64,000 nucleotides of DNA, from positions 167,730,479 through 167,794,478 of the forward strand of contig OY821519.1 of NCBI GenBank assembly GCA_963682025.1, read 5' to 3'. This DNA comes from Cordilura impudica. Taxonomy: Eukaryota; Arthropoda; Insecta; Diptera; Scathophagidae. The notes below the pieces were generated by a model that worked only from the letters and a program-made list of their open reading frames with translations, did not search any database and was not told the DNA's origin. The translations under genes were made by a program, and so were the position numbers. This document shows positions 20,993-32,185 of this stretch, piece by piece (position 1 is the first letter of the stretch; every line of letters begins with the position of its first letter).

Positions 20993-21118
20993 TGGTGCGG
21001 CGTTGATGGAAGATCCGCTTCCGTTTCCCTGAGCCTTTGCTGGTCGCACGGGCTGGCGTAGGGGCCTAGCTCGCCGGATGGGTGGGGTCTTGCTCAGGCC
21101 CAGGGAAACCGCACTACA
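20993..21118. other. GC-rich foldable island in leader of F
   Basis: Ends GGTGCGG near 20994 and CCGCACT near 21108 are complementary, and inside them GTTTCCCTG pairs with CAGGGAAAC. This gives a plausible stem enclosing ~80 GC-rich bases. It stands out sharply from the AT-rich flanks. Not recognised as 5S, 7SL, U1 or a tRNA. Confidence 0.45.
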
Positions 21119-21299
21119 GATTTTCACGTGCGATTTAAAAAAATAACTGTCAAAACAAACGGACGCTAAATGGATGGATGGCCATACTTACCTTGGGATT
21201 GGGGACGAGGTGTTCTGCCCCTTTTGCCCTCCCAACCATGTTACCTCGACTCCATCTTACTTGGAGGTAACCCACTTCAATGATAAGAATTTGGTTTGG

Positions 21300-22500
21300 T
21301 TAGGTTTCTACATTGGTTTTAACAAAAATTTATTTAACCTCCATTTTTTAGGTTATAATTTTAAATTCTTTTTCGTAACATTTAAATTTTTTTTTTTTTT
21401 TGCCAATTTTTATTTTTAGCAAAATTTTACGCTTAACAAAATTTTAATTTTAGGGAAATTTTACTTTTAGGGAAATTTTTAAATTTAGGAAAATTTTTAA
21501 TAGTAGAAAAATTTTAATTTTAGCACAATTTAAATTTACCATAATTTTTAATTTTTAACAGTATTTAATTATAGAAAAAAAAATTTTATTAAATTTAAGC
21601 CAAATTTTAATTTTAGGAAAAGTATATAATTTTAGGTTTGATTTAACGAAATTTTAATTGTTTAGGAAATTTTATAATTATCCTTAGGAAAATTTAAATT
21701 TCTATTTAGTAATTTTTATAATTATCTTAGAACAATTTTAATTTCTATCTATAACAATTTCTAATAATCTTTAGAAAATTGTAATTAATTTCTATTTAGA
21801 AAATCAATTTTATTTAATTTTACATTTAGAAGACTTTTTAATTTAGCAAAATTTTATAATTCAAAAAAAAAAAGAATAATACGTAGTTACCGCCTCTTGC
21901 TGCTGACTCCTTAGGTAGCCGTTGTATTTTTTTCTTCTTTTAATTTTATACCATAATTAGCAAGATTTAGAAAAGTTTAATTATAGGACAATTTTTTTTT
22001 TTTTACTTTTAGGAAAGTTTTTTTTTTTTAAATTTTAGGAAAATCTTTAATAGTAGAAAAATTTTAATTTTAGCACAATTTTGATTTTTGCACAATTTTA
22101 ATTTTAGCAAATTTCATATCTAAAAAAAATATTTATTTTAAATTTATAATTAGAAAAAATTTCTTAATGTAGTAAATGTTTAGTTTAATTTTATATTTAG
22201 GAAAATTTATTTTAATTTAGGAAAATTTTAATTTTAACAAAATTTGAGCTTAGCATAATTTCTATTTTAACTTAAACTTATATTTCTTCAAGTAGTAAAA
22301 TTTTTAGTTTAACTTTATGATTAGAAACATTTCTTAATGTAGGAAAAATTTTGTTTGATTTTATATATAAAAAAGTTTTATATATAGCAAAGTTTTATTA
22401 ATTTAGTAACATTCTTAAATTTAATAAGGAAAATTTTAAACAAAGAAACTATTTATATGTGTGTAAAAAAATTTTAATTTGGAAAATTATTTGTATTTTA
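21300..22500. repeat. Degenerate AT-rich repeat, TTTTAGGAAAATTTT-like
   Basis: Dozens of imperfect copies of a ~15-20-base unit combining TTTTA(A/G)GAAAATTTTAATTT, interrupted by a GC island at 21885-21925. Confidence 0.7.
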
Positions 22501-23614
22501 AAAAAATTTACCGCCTTGTGGTTGTACCGATGAAGCTGCTGCCGCCAGACGCCGTGGTTGTGTCTCGCTGGTTTGCTGCAAAGATTCCTGCTTTTGGGAT
22601 GTCAATGTTTAATGGCCGTTTATATTTAGATGCCCATTGATTTTGTTGCTCACATCGACATTCAATATTAATTATTGTTGTTGTTATTGTTTGTGGTTTG
22701 TCTCTTATTATATGATCTTGTTGGCGATTCGATTTTTTTTTTTTTTATAAAACACAGTTATTTTTGTAACGAAAGGCCATTCAATTATTAATATAATTAA
22801 TATTATTTGTTTAATTTTTTTCTTTTCCGATTAAATTTCATTAATTTTTTCTCTTTCTCAAAATTCATAGAGTTGTTAAACCTTAAACATTATTATTACA
22901 TTAACACAACACTATATTACATTTTTCAATAACTTTTATTAAATTATTTATTATATTATTATTATTCACGAATTAATTGCTTAAACAAAAATTGTCAACC
23001 GACCACATTAAAGATTTTTCTGCAACTCTTGCTTTACTTATATTTATAAACTTATTTTAACTTCACTTTTTTTTCTTAAAATTTCTTAAAACTATAATTT
23101 AATTTATTAGAGGTTTTTCCTCAACCTTTCTGTTCTGCTTTTCAAATTCAACTCCTCTAAACTTATTTTAACACTTAATTTTAAGTTAATTTATCTTTAC
23201 TTTAAGTTTTTACATTTTTAATTTTTAAGAGGTTTTTCCTCAACCTTTTTGCTTTGACGGTCACATTTCAACTCCCCTTAATTATAAAATGACTTTTTAT
23301 TCAAGCTAATCTTTTTCCTTCATTCATTATCTCTAGATAAAAACCAGTTTATTAAAAAAAATCGCCACCTATTCATTGTGACCATTCACACTCATTCATA
23401 ATACTCTCTAGCATTGAAAACACGCTCACTCATGTATGACGATGTGAGTACGTGAAATCAATACAAGAACAAAAAGTGGTTTGACCAGACTGATTGTAAA
23501 ATTTATGATTGAGTGAATGGACATACAACAATAAACAGGCAGTTGGTAACAAAAAAACGAACATCAAGTGTTTTATTAAAGTGTACAGAAAACACAAAAC
23601 AAACATTTAAACAA

Positions 23615-23697
23615 ATCACATACAGACGAAACCGTATTTTTTCATGCAAAAATTTTGCATGGCAAAAGACATAAATAACGTTTCGTCTTAATGTGAC
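23615..23697. repeat. Nested inverted repeat just before gag of F
   Basis: Outer arms AGACGAAAC (23623-23632) and GTTTCGTCT (23680-23688), extended imperfectly by CACAT/ATGTG. Inner perfect palindrome CATGCAAAA-A-TTTTGCATG at 23643-23661. Could be a packaging or translation-control hairpin. Confidence 0.6.
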
Positions 23698-23776
23698 TTG
23701 TATGTGCCTCTAAGTACAGTCTTCACAAAACACCAAAATAAACGGCCGTCACACAACAACAACTAATATTGAAGCG

Positions 23777-24710
23777 ATGAATATCAATGCGTTCCAGCTT
23801 TTATCAAGTGTTCCCGAATGAATTACAAATTTTTACGAAACATGTTGATGAAATCCGCAAACATGTTGCTGAATCTCAACTTATACTGTTCGATTTGAGA
23901 GTAAGGAACAAAATAATACAGAAAGCAAACATCACATTAATCAACAACAAAAATCCAATTAAGTGGGAAGAAATTAAGGTAATATTAAGAATTAATTTCA
24001 ACATATCAGAAAGCATAGAATGTATTATAAATAAAATAAAAACAGCAGATTTAAGAACTAACGTCAATGATTTTTATGATTATATGCTTAAATTATTGAC
24101 AAAATTAAATTTAAAACCTGGTATTGATAGCGATAATGAACAATGGTTTAGCTGTAAAAACAACGAAAAAATGGTACTGAAAATTTTTATAAGTAAATTA
24201 CCAAATGAACCAAAATTAATATTAAATTCAAGAAATCCATATTCACTGTTAAATGCTAAAGAAATATTAATAGAGACTGAATATTTTTATAAAAAAATCC
24301 AATTCACAATCTTTTTCGTCGAAATTTGAAACAAACAATCAAAATAGAAATTCTTTTAATCATTTTCGATCTAATTCACAAACATATACTTCCAATTCTG
24401 AACCAAATGGACAAAATAATTCAAGAAATGTCCGTAATAAAAATAATTATTCGAATCCGAATAGACAAAATTATTCTGGACAATAAGGCAAATTAATTCG
24501 GGATATTTTCACAATCCGAATAATATTTCTAATTCTAATTCATATTGACAGGATTATTCTGGATATTTTAGTCAGAATAATTATAATAATGGAAATTTTA
24601 ATGGAAGTGATAATAGTAATTTTCATGGATATAATAATGGCAATTTTAATGCGAATAATAATAGAAATTTTAATACAAATAATACTCAATTATATATATA
24701 TAATTATTAA
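23777..24710 (+). pseudogene. gag: Gag of element F
   Basis: The likely start is ATG 23777 (MNINAFQLL). A frameshift near 23815 moves the reading to the frame open at 23787-24329, with 'NELQIFTKHVDEIRKH' and 'NIDFY'-like capsid features ('VNDFYDYMLKLLTKLN'). After a further frameshift at ~24310, an Asn/Ser/Gln-rich tail continues to ~24700 (SNSEPNGQNNSRNV) with stops. No zinc knuckle is seen, as in 17.6-type gags. Confidence 0.7.
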
Positions 24711-25461
24711 TAGATACAGGATCAGGGACCACACTCATAAAAAGAGGTTTGTTTCATACCTCTTTTAAATCAGAACTTGAACATCCTATAATTTTAAACA
24801 CTATTTGTTCCAAAACTGTCACAACAACTAAAACAACAATTCCACTTTTTAAAGAATTTAATTCACCTAACTCTAAAATTGAAATGTTAGAAACAGAAAT
24901 TTATGGTGATTTCGATGGTATTATTGGATGTAATTTATTGAAACCATTGGAAGCTAAAATTGATTTAAAAGAAAATTTATTAATCACTTCAAATTTTAAA
25001 ATATCATTAATATTTGACAATTCTTTAGGTGAATATACAGAAGAAGATAAAAAGTATTTTGATTCAATAATAATGGACATAAATTTTAATGAACCGAAAA
25101 TCGATTGTTTAACTAACAAATTAGTAATTGAAAATTTAAATAAGGAAGAAATTAAAGAATTGACACATTTAATCAAAAATTTCAAATCAGTTTTTTATAT
25201 TGAAGGAGAAAAATTATCTTCAGTTGGTAAATATGAACATAAAATACCAACCAAAAATGACAATGCTGTATATTCAAGGACATATCGATTCCCACAAATC
25301 CACAAAGTTGAAGTAGAAAAACAAATAAACGAGATGTTAAATTCTGGTATAATTACAAAATCATCAAGTCCTTATAATGCCCCTGTTTGGGTTGTTGCCA
25401 AAAAAATTGATAATTCTGGAAAGCAGAAATGGAGAGTAGTAATTGATTATAAAAAACTTAA
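24710..25461 (+). pseudogene. pol: Protease and RT N-terminus of element F (5' part)
   Basis: Protease: 'LIDTGSGTTLIKRG' (~24712-24750) and 'GIIGCNLLKPL'. RT starts with 'YRFPQIHKVEVEKQI' and runs through 'NAPVWVVAKK' and 'KWRVVIDYKKLND'. At that Asp the frame is broken by insertion of Transib T1, where the 5-base target duplication begins. It continues at 38972. Confidence 0.9.
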
Positions 25462-25466
25462 CGACG
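25462..25466. other. Left target-site duplication of Transib T1 (CGACG)
   Basis: CGACG at 25462-25466 equals CGACG at 38967-38971. A 5-base GC-rich duplication is typical of Transib. Confidence 0.95.
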
Positions 25467-25503
25467 CACAGTGGCGCCATTTGAGTTTTTCGTTGCAAAA
25501 ATC
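25467..25503 (+). repeat. Left end of T1: RSS-like heptamer, 21-nt spacer, nonamer-like block
   Basis: CACAGTG at 25467-25473, 21 bases, then GCAAAAATC at 25495-25503. The V(D)J heptamer consensus is CACAGTG and the nonamer ACAAAAACC. Confidence 0.85.
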
Positions 25504-25783
25504 ATATCTTTTGAACCGAATAACATAATTGAACAGTTTAAACAGCATATGATAGATAACTGTTCAGCCTATGAAATGAGCGTTTGGAAAATGTGCTACG
25601 CTTTGTAGGGGCCTACTTATGGGTTATCAAAGTTAAAATTTGTAGAAAAATCAATTTTATAGTAACTAAAAAAAATTATTTTTACATTTTTAGATTGTTT
25701 TTATTTTTTTTCTTTAGGGTTTTATGTTTTAAATTATTACCCAACAAATTAAAAAAAAATTACTTCTTTTTTAAATTTATTTT

Positions 25784-27572
25784 TTAATTTTCTCTAAAAT
25801 ATTCATCACAATTCGTAAGAGAAGATATATCTAAAAGACTAATCATTTCTAAACTATAATTATTTCCTAACTCTATTCGTGACTTCACATGCCGCAGAGA
25901 AGAAATAAGTGGATCGGAAGATGCTGCCAACATGTTGAAGAGGTCCTCATTTTGCCTTACCCTTGATGCTTTGAATGTGTTCTGCAATCTATATTTTTTA
26001 TAAAATTTGTTAAGAGACTCCTGTGCTTCTTCAGAAAGCTTTCCAATTGGCAAAGACTGGTACTCAATTATATCTTTGCCATGCGCCAATATTTTATGGA
26101 CGGTCGGGGTCAACTTCTTCTGTAGATACATTTCTGCTAAAAGAGATGCAGTCTTCGATGCATATTCTCCATATTTTGTAGAATTGACATTTTCTTTGCA
26201 GTTTAAAACATTCAAGATCGTTCCCAATCTTTTCACGATTTGATTGTCAATTCCAGTGATTCTAGTTACTGCCTCATCATTTTCAAAAAATCTCCTAGAA
26301 GTGTTTCCATCGTTTGAGTTACCGTATCCGTGCTTGGGACAGTCTACTTTAAGTCCAACTTGTTTAAAAAAAGCATCCTGTATTTGCTTCTTTCTGATCT
26401 TTTCCTTATCCTTTATTGATGTATTTTCATCGAAGTTTTCCTCCTCTTGTGGTAGGGTATACGCCAGTTTTAGCAAGAACTCCATACACCTTATCCCTGC
26501 GTGCAACGGTGACATTCCATATTCGTAATTCTCCTCGTTTGTAGAATCGTTTAAATTACCAAACTTCTTCTGACTCTTTTTGCAAATCGGGCATGACAAT
26601 GTTGAGGTTGTTCCTGTCAGTTCATTTACGACTTTTCCGTCAACCATGGTCAGGTGGAATTCGTAATTGCACTCAATATATTTTCCTTCTCCAATTTGCA
26701 GCTTTGTAGGCTTAATCTTGCTTATTTGTTCTTCAATGTCCTTCACCGTGGTCCTTATGAGTTCTGCCGAATACCTTGCAAACTGAAACATTATTGGTCG
26801 GCAATAATGCACTGATGACGGACGTGGATTTTTCCAGTGTAGGGAAACATCAGATTTTAGCCGCAAAGGAACAACAGATGCCAGAAACATATTTCCGTCC
26901 GATATTGTAGCGTCATCGGAAGATACCCTTTGCTTATAAACGCTTTGTCCGGATGATCCATCGCAGCCCCATTTGCTGATCAATGTCAGTTTCTCAGGAA
27001 GAATTTTCACCTCATTTTCAGGAAGACTCTCCAACAACCGTTTTGCTGAATGGCCCATGAGATCCTGCAGATTGGCTTTCACAAAGACTTCCGTAAACTC
27101 CGTATGCTGTGGTCGTGAATTTATTTTGGCTTGCGTAATATGCTTGTATCCCGTGTCGCATCAAGTATGCCCGTAGTATCTCATATTTTTCTTTGGAAAG
27201 TTGTAAGTCCATAAACAAGGCCAAGGCTTCTTCGGAACCATACTTTTTAATGTGTGCGTTTGTGGGCGTGGGAATGCTTTCCTTAATCCTTTTTAGTCGC
27301 AGTGGGCTTGCATCAGCAACAGATTTTGTAATCTGCGACCTAACTCTTTCACTATCCTTTGTAAATTTAATAGACAGCGCGTCCGATAAATGCTTCGTGG
27401 TCAAGTCATTGGTGGCATCGACAAGTTTCCTCTTTCTTGTGAAAATTGAACACTCCTCAATACTTTTTTTGGCCTTCCTTTTGCTCCTCTGGTTGATGTG
27501 GTGGGTTTATTTGCTGCCAATATATCCAGGATGGTGTCTTCATTAAGCCAGTCCTCGTATTTGGAGTTGCTA
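25784..27572 (-). pseudogene. Transib transposase (RAG1-core-like), T1
   Basis: Read from 27572 down. A helical/basic N-terminal part 'YEDWLNEDTILDILAANK' and 'GRPKKS' (AT-hook-like) is in frame with 27404-27018. A frameshift at ~27115-27080 follows, then the 432-residue catalytic part ends at the stop at 25784. The first catalytic Asp is D41 of that part (KWGCDGSSGQS), the second D148 (TMVDGK), and the Glu probably E355 (EEAQESLNK). Putative zinc ligands C164/C167 (CPIC) and H329/H334 (TVHKILAHG) have the spacing of RAG1 ligands. All catalytic residues remain. The N-terminus was lost where fragment C joins. Confidence 0.93.
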
Positions 27573-30290
27573 TGTCGTATTGTGACTTACTGTTAACCTT
27601 TTCATTATCCAATAAGCTTTTGGCGCGCTGTTGCGCCTGCTGAAGTCTATACTTTACTTCTTTCTCATATGCTTCTATGTTATACAGTGGGTCTACTACA
27701 TTCGAATTAAGAAATTTTAGATCAGGACTGTTCTTACCAAACACCAACTCATATGGACAATAACCATGAACAGTGGATGGCGTCGTATTGAAGCAATACG
27801 TGAAGTATTTTAGCCACTCATCCCAATCTGTTCTGTTCAATGAAATATATGACCTAACATACTCATTGAATGTTCTGTGAGATCTTTCTACTGTACCCAG
27901 AGTTTGGTGATGGTAAGCTGTTGATGTGACATACTCAATGTTCAACAGCTGACAAAGTTCTTGCAGGGTCTGATTTTTGTATTCAGTTCCCATATCAGTT
28001 AGAATCCTATGCATAGGACCATAAATTAAAATAAAATTTTCAAAAATTGCTTTAGCAACGGTCTTTGCCTGCTTATCAGGAATAGGTATAGTGACTAAGT
28101 ATTTAGTCAGGTCGCATATAATGGTTACAGCGTATTCGCTGCCATTATTTGATCTTATAAAAGGTCCAATTGTGTCTATAACAATGATGTCAAATGCCCG
28201 GGCTGGCGTCTCTGTTATTGTCATTGGTTCCTTTGTTTTAGGTTGTGTCTTATTAGTCTGGCACTGTTTACATTTCCTTATGTAATTACGGATGTCTCTA
28301 GACATTCCGTTCCAGAAATATTTTTCCCTTAATTTTGCCGTCATCCTTGCTATTCCCGGATGACCGCCGTATAACGGATCGTTGTGATATTTCTCCAATA
28401 TTTCATGTTTCTGCTCGTCAGCAGTTATTTTAATTCTTCTTGGCGTTAACGCTATTATTAAATTTTTGAGTTCTTTGTTCGCTGTACTCTTAAATTCATT
28501 AATTGGGATCCCTTTAAATATCTCATCATCTAATGTGAGTTGCAATTTATCAATGCCTTTATTGTCGGTTATATTTTCCAACCTAGAGAAGAATTGACCT
28601 AAATCAATTTTCCCATTAACAACAAGGTCATTAATAATTATTTTTTCTAAAGTTGTTTTTCCTTTTCTAAGGTAACACCTTAGTGTTCTACCTTGTAGGT
28701 CAAACTTTAGGCGAACTATTTTCCTGACCTCCTTTATGGTCAATGTTTCATATATCTTTGGAGTTTCCGTTATACTATTATTTTTTTTCTTTGTCTTTGT
28801 TCCCATCGCTGCCTTAGATCTCGATCTTGTCTTTACCATATAGACATTTCTTATATTCTTTATGTCATTGAAGTCTATTCTAGATAAAGCATCTGCAGCG
28901 TGGTTATCTTTTCCCCTCAAGTACTCTACGGTAAAATCATATTCTTCTAATTCTAACCTCATTCGCGTCAATTTTGAAGAAGGGTTCTTCATTGAAAACA
29001 AGTATGACAGTGGTCGATGATCACTTCTTACAATGAATTTAGTGCCATAAATATATGGTCTGAAATACGTAATTGCCCAGTTTATAGCCGCCTGTTCTTG
29101 TTCGATAGTAGACTCATTTGATTCACCTTTGGTGAATGACCTTGAAGCATATGCTATAGGGAGTTGTAGCCCGTCGTACTCTTGGCTTAGTACGGCACCG
29201 CATGCATATTTGCTTGCATCGGTTGTAATGCAAAATTTTTCATTAAAATTTGGATATTGCAGTATCCTTGGACTCATTAATGAAGCCTTTAAATATTCGA
29301 ATGCTTTTTCGCAGTCTTCGCTCCACTCGAATTTTACATTTTTCCTACATAGCCTCGTTAAAAGGCGAGCGCGTTCCGCAAAATTTGTAACAAAACGTCT
29401 ATAATAATTGCAAAATGCAACAAATCGTTTAGTTTCATCGGCATTTTTAGGTGTTGGATAGTCTTGAATTATCTTGAATTTGCTATCGTCTGGAAGAATG
29501 CCTTTGTTTGTACATTTATGACCTAAATAAGTCACCTCGTGACCAAAAAATGAGCACTTTTCTGGATGCAATTTAAGATTATATTTACGGCATGTTTCGA
29601 AAACATCTGTTAAATTTTCTAACATATGCTTTTCAGAACGACCTAATACAACCAAATCATCCATATACAGAAAAGCTTGTGATGGTGATAGTCCAGCAAA
29701 TGCTATGGTCATCATTCTCTGAAATGAATTTGGAGCTATTTTAAGCCCGTACGGTAAGCGTTTAAAACGAAATGAACCCTTATCCGTTGAGAATGATATA
29801 ATATCTCTGGATTCTTCAACTAATTCAATTTGATGAAATCCGGATGTTAAATCAAGGCAAGAAAAATATTTGGTTCGACCAAGTTGGTCGAGAATATCAT
29901 CTATTCTTGGTAATGGAAATTTATCTGCAATTAATTTTTTATTGACTCCCCTATAGTCTACTACCAACCTCCATCTTTTCCCTTCACTTCCGGCTATAGA
30001 TTTTTTTGGTACTAGTAAAATTGGGCTATTAAATTCTGAAGCTGATGGCTCTACAATGCCATCTTGTTTCAACTTGTCTACTTGTTTTGTAATTTCCTCC
30101 TTATGGGTATGCGGTATTCTATAATTCTTAATATAAGTAGGATCGTTGTCCTTTAAACGCAACTTTTGCCTATAAAAATTATTCACTGAGATTTTCTCAG
30201 TTTCAAGTGCGAATACATCTATATATTCTCTACATAGTTCTTTTAGTTCATTTTCAACGAATTTTGGGAATTTTTTCGATAATTTTTCTA
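27573..30290 (-). pseudogene. pol: RT, RNase H and integrase of element C (truncated)
   Basis: A single open frame from 30186 crosses RT ('WRLVVDYRGVNKK', 'CLDLTSGFHQIEL', YMDD in 'AFLYMDDLVVLG'), RNase H ('ITTDASKYACGAVLS', 'SDHRPLSYLF', 'HAADALSR') and integrase (H-x3-H, 'YGGHPGIARM', 'CKQCQTNK', D in 'IVIDTIGPF', D in 'ILTDMGTEY', E in 'GTVERSHRTFNEYVR'). It is cut at 27573, about 50 residues before the natural end. The frame then runs ~40 codons into T1 DNA (to 27457), making an accidental fusion. Residue V replaces D/E in 'ELVEESRD'. Confidence 0.9.
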
Positions 30291-30971
30291 ACTTTTTTTC
30301 GCTATCTTGCTTTCGGTTGCCATTGCTATTTCATAGTTATTCAAACTTTCAGTTTGGACTTCAAAACCTGAAATAGTGACGTGTTTGTTAGTTGTGTTAA
30401 TTATTCTAACAAACGATTGCTTACAGCTCGAAATCGTATTGGCTATGTATATCCCTTCTTGAAGTGTCTGGTTTGGGATAAATACATCTCCTTTTGGACA
30501 TTTTATATGTATTTTCCTAATTACCTCTGATCTCGCTGGTAATGATACTATGTTAATATTTGGAGATTCTCGCATTGGTATACATATGGTTTCGGGGAAA
30601 TCGTCTGGTCTTAATACCATCCTATTTTGATCTATTCCGTATTCCGATACACAGTTGTAGTTTTTAATAAAATCTAGTCCAAGTATTCCATCGGATGGAA
30701 TTGGAAAATTATCATCTACTACATGGAAATCATGTTTTATTAGTAGGTTATTGAATATAAGATCAGTTTCAATTTTCCCTTTTGTATAAATCGTGCCACT
30801 CCCAATGCCGTGTAGGCTAGTGGTCTGATTTGCGTTTATTCTTCCTGTTTCTATTTGTCCATTTTTAATTATCGATATGTCCGCACCTGTATCAACTAAA
30901 TATGTAGAACTATTATTATTGAATTTTGACGCTAATGAAATGTATGACGCTAGACCTAAATTTATATTCAA
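30288..30971 (-). CDS. Protease and spacer of element C
   Basis: 227 residues with 'YLVDTGADISIIKNG' (catalytic DTG), 'GILGLDFIKNYN' and the conserved spacer 'LPARSEVIRKI'. It ends at 30288 by a frameshift; RT continues from ~30290 in another frame. It begins 27 bases after the end of gag (30998). As in A, protease is in a separate frame from gag. Confidence 0.85.
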   Translation of the reverse strand: MNINLGLASYISLASKFNNNSSTYLVDTGADISIIKNGQIETGRINANQTTSLHGIGSGTIYTKGKIETDLIFNNLLIKHDFHVVDDNFPIPSDGILGLDFIKNYNCVSEYGIDQNRMVLRPDDFPETICIPMRESPNINIVSLPARSEVIRKIHIKCPKGDVFIPNQTLQEGIYIANTISSCKQSFVRIINTTNKHVTISGFEVQTESLNNYEIAMATESKIAKKS

Positions 30972-30997
30972 GATTCTACCGTTTGTTGTGTCATTGC

Positions 30998-32185
30998 TTA
31001 ATGAGTACTTGGGGTTTGGTCGTTTTCCTCTTCAATGTGTATTGGCCTGACATTAATTCGTCTATAGCCGTTGTTGTTACAATTGTTGTAACCCCTGTTA
31101 TTGCCACGGCGATTGTATTGTCCACCGTTATTTCCGCCCTGGACATAATCATTCCTATTATTGACCTGATTATTGCGGTTATGGTAAACTGTTCCATTTC
31201 CGCGTCCCCGCAAATTTCCGTTGGGTCGCCCACGCCTTTGGTACCGGTTTGCGTTTCTACCATTATTATAATACATTACTGTATTATTTTTGGCCGCATC
31301 TGTAGAGCTGTTTATGAATTTGGCCATAGCATCGTTAAGGGTGCTAAATTGACCAGCCTCCATTACGAGGCCCACTCTTTCATTAGTGCAGCTCCTCGTC
31401 ATTGCTTTGACAGCTATATTGGTGGTATATTTTTTGGCTAATGTGGTCGTTAATCCGTCCGTTATATAGGCGCTTTGCAGTCTTTTTGCCAGGTCTTCTA
31501 TTTCTTTTGTATAATCATTTGGTGACTTACCACCTTGTTTCAGGTTCATTAATCTCGCTGATAGGACTTCAACGGATTCACCTTTGACTGTTGACCTTAA
31601 TCTTGCAATTATGCCGGCCAAATTTGCTTCATTACCCTCTATAAGGGTACGAGCTGTTCCCTTCAATTTGGTTTTTACCAGATTGACGGCTACCGCATCT
31701 TGACCTTCAGCGATCGAATCGACAAGTGTCAGGGCATCTAAGAAACTTTGTAGGTTCTCTGCCCTACCATCGAAATCAGGTATGATCCTGGAAGCTGTTC
31801 TTAAAAATTCTGATGCTGTTTGTGGCATTTTGTCGCTGTTTTCCCCCAATTGTACTGTCAGTTGTTCCTTATCCTCCCCAAATTCTATCCTCTCATGTAA
31901 TGAGTCGGGCAAGTTCACCTCAATACCCCTGCGGGATGCTACGCCAATCAGCTTACCTCTTAGGGCAATGAAAAAACCCTCTGCCGCAACCTTATGAGCG
32001 GATGTTAGGCGCTGATAATTAACGTTTAATAAGACTCTTATTTCCTCAAGTCGTAAGTGGAGCTTCTTTAGATGTTTCTCAACTGTTTCCTCCTTGGTAG
32101 GCCTATCAGTATTGAGGCATTTGTGGGATTTGTCAAATTCTTCCCCTATGATCCTACATTGGTCGAGTATCGCTTGCCAGTCCAT
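30998..32185 (-). CDS. gag: Gag of element C
   Basis: An intact 395-residue frame starts MDWQAILDQCR at 32185. N-terminal region to ~100; capsid-like region ~130-300 with 'FDGRAENLQSFLDALTL' and 'KSPNDYTKEIEDLAKRL'. The basic tail from ~300 is rich in Asn, Arg and Gly (YQRRGRPNGNLRGRG) with no CCHC box. Very close to A gag (3445-4641) and the broken E gag. Start choice is secure by comparison. Confidence 0.88.
   Translation of the reverse strand: MDWQAILDQCRIIGEEFDKSHKCLNTDRPTKEETVEKHLKKLHLRLEEIRVLLNVNYQRLTSAHKVAAEGFFIALRGKLIGVASRRGIEVNLPDSLHERIEFGEDKEQLTVQLGENSDKMPQTASEFLRTASRIIPDFDGRAENLQSFLDALTLVDSIAEGQDAVAVNLVKTKLKGTARTLIEGNEANLAGIIARLRSTVKGESVEVLSARLMNLKQGGKSPNDYTKEIEDLAKRLQSAYITDGLTTTLAKKYTTNIAVKAMTRSCTNERVGLVMEAGQFSTLNDAMAKFINSSTDAAKNNTVMYYNNGRNANRYQRRGRPNGNLRGRGNGTVYHNRNNQVNNRNDYVQGGNNGGQYNRRGNNRGYNNCNNNGYRRINVRPIHIEEENDQTPSTH

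Larger units (their letters stand above)
20481..23776 (+). other. Unusually long leader of element F with GC islands in AT-rich repeat
   Basis: About 3.3 kb lie between the primer site and gag, several times a normal gypsy-type leader. The parts are: GC-rich foldable island 20993-21118; second island ~21170-21290; degenerate repeats of the form 'TTTTAG(G/C)AAAATTTT' 21300-22500 with a small island at 21885-21925; and a coding-like island 22510-22650. An insertion of an unknown element into the leader is plausible, but no termini were found. Confidence 0.5.

Noticed and set aside
21184..21193. ATACTTACCT, identical to the 5' end of U1 snRNA
   Set aside because: Sequence after the decamer does not follow U1 and no Sm site or stem pattern was seen. 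A minus-strand splice donor-like match is the simpler reading.
27457..27572. Extension of C's pol by ~40 residues as a novel C-terminal domain
   Set aside because: The extension is Transib T1 DNA read in the wrong frame; the true T1 frame is open there.
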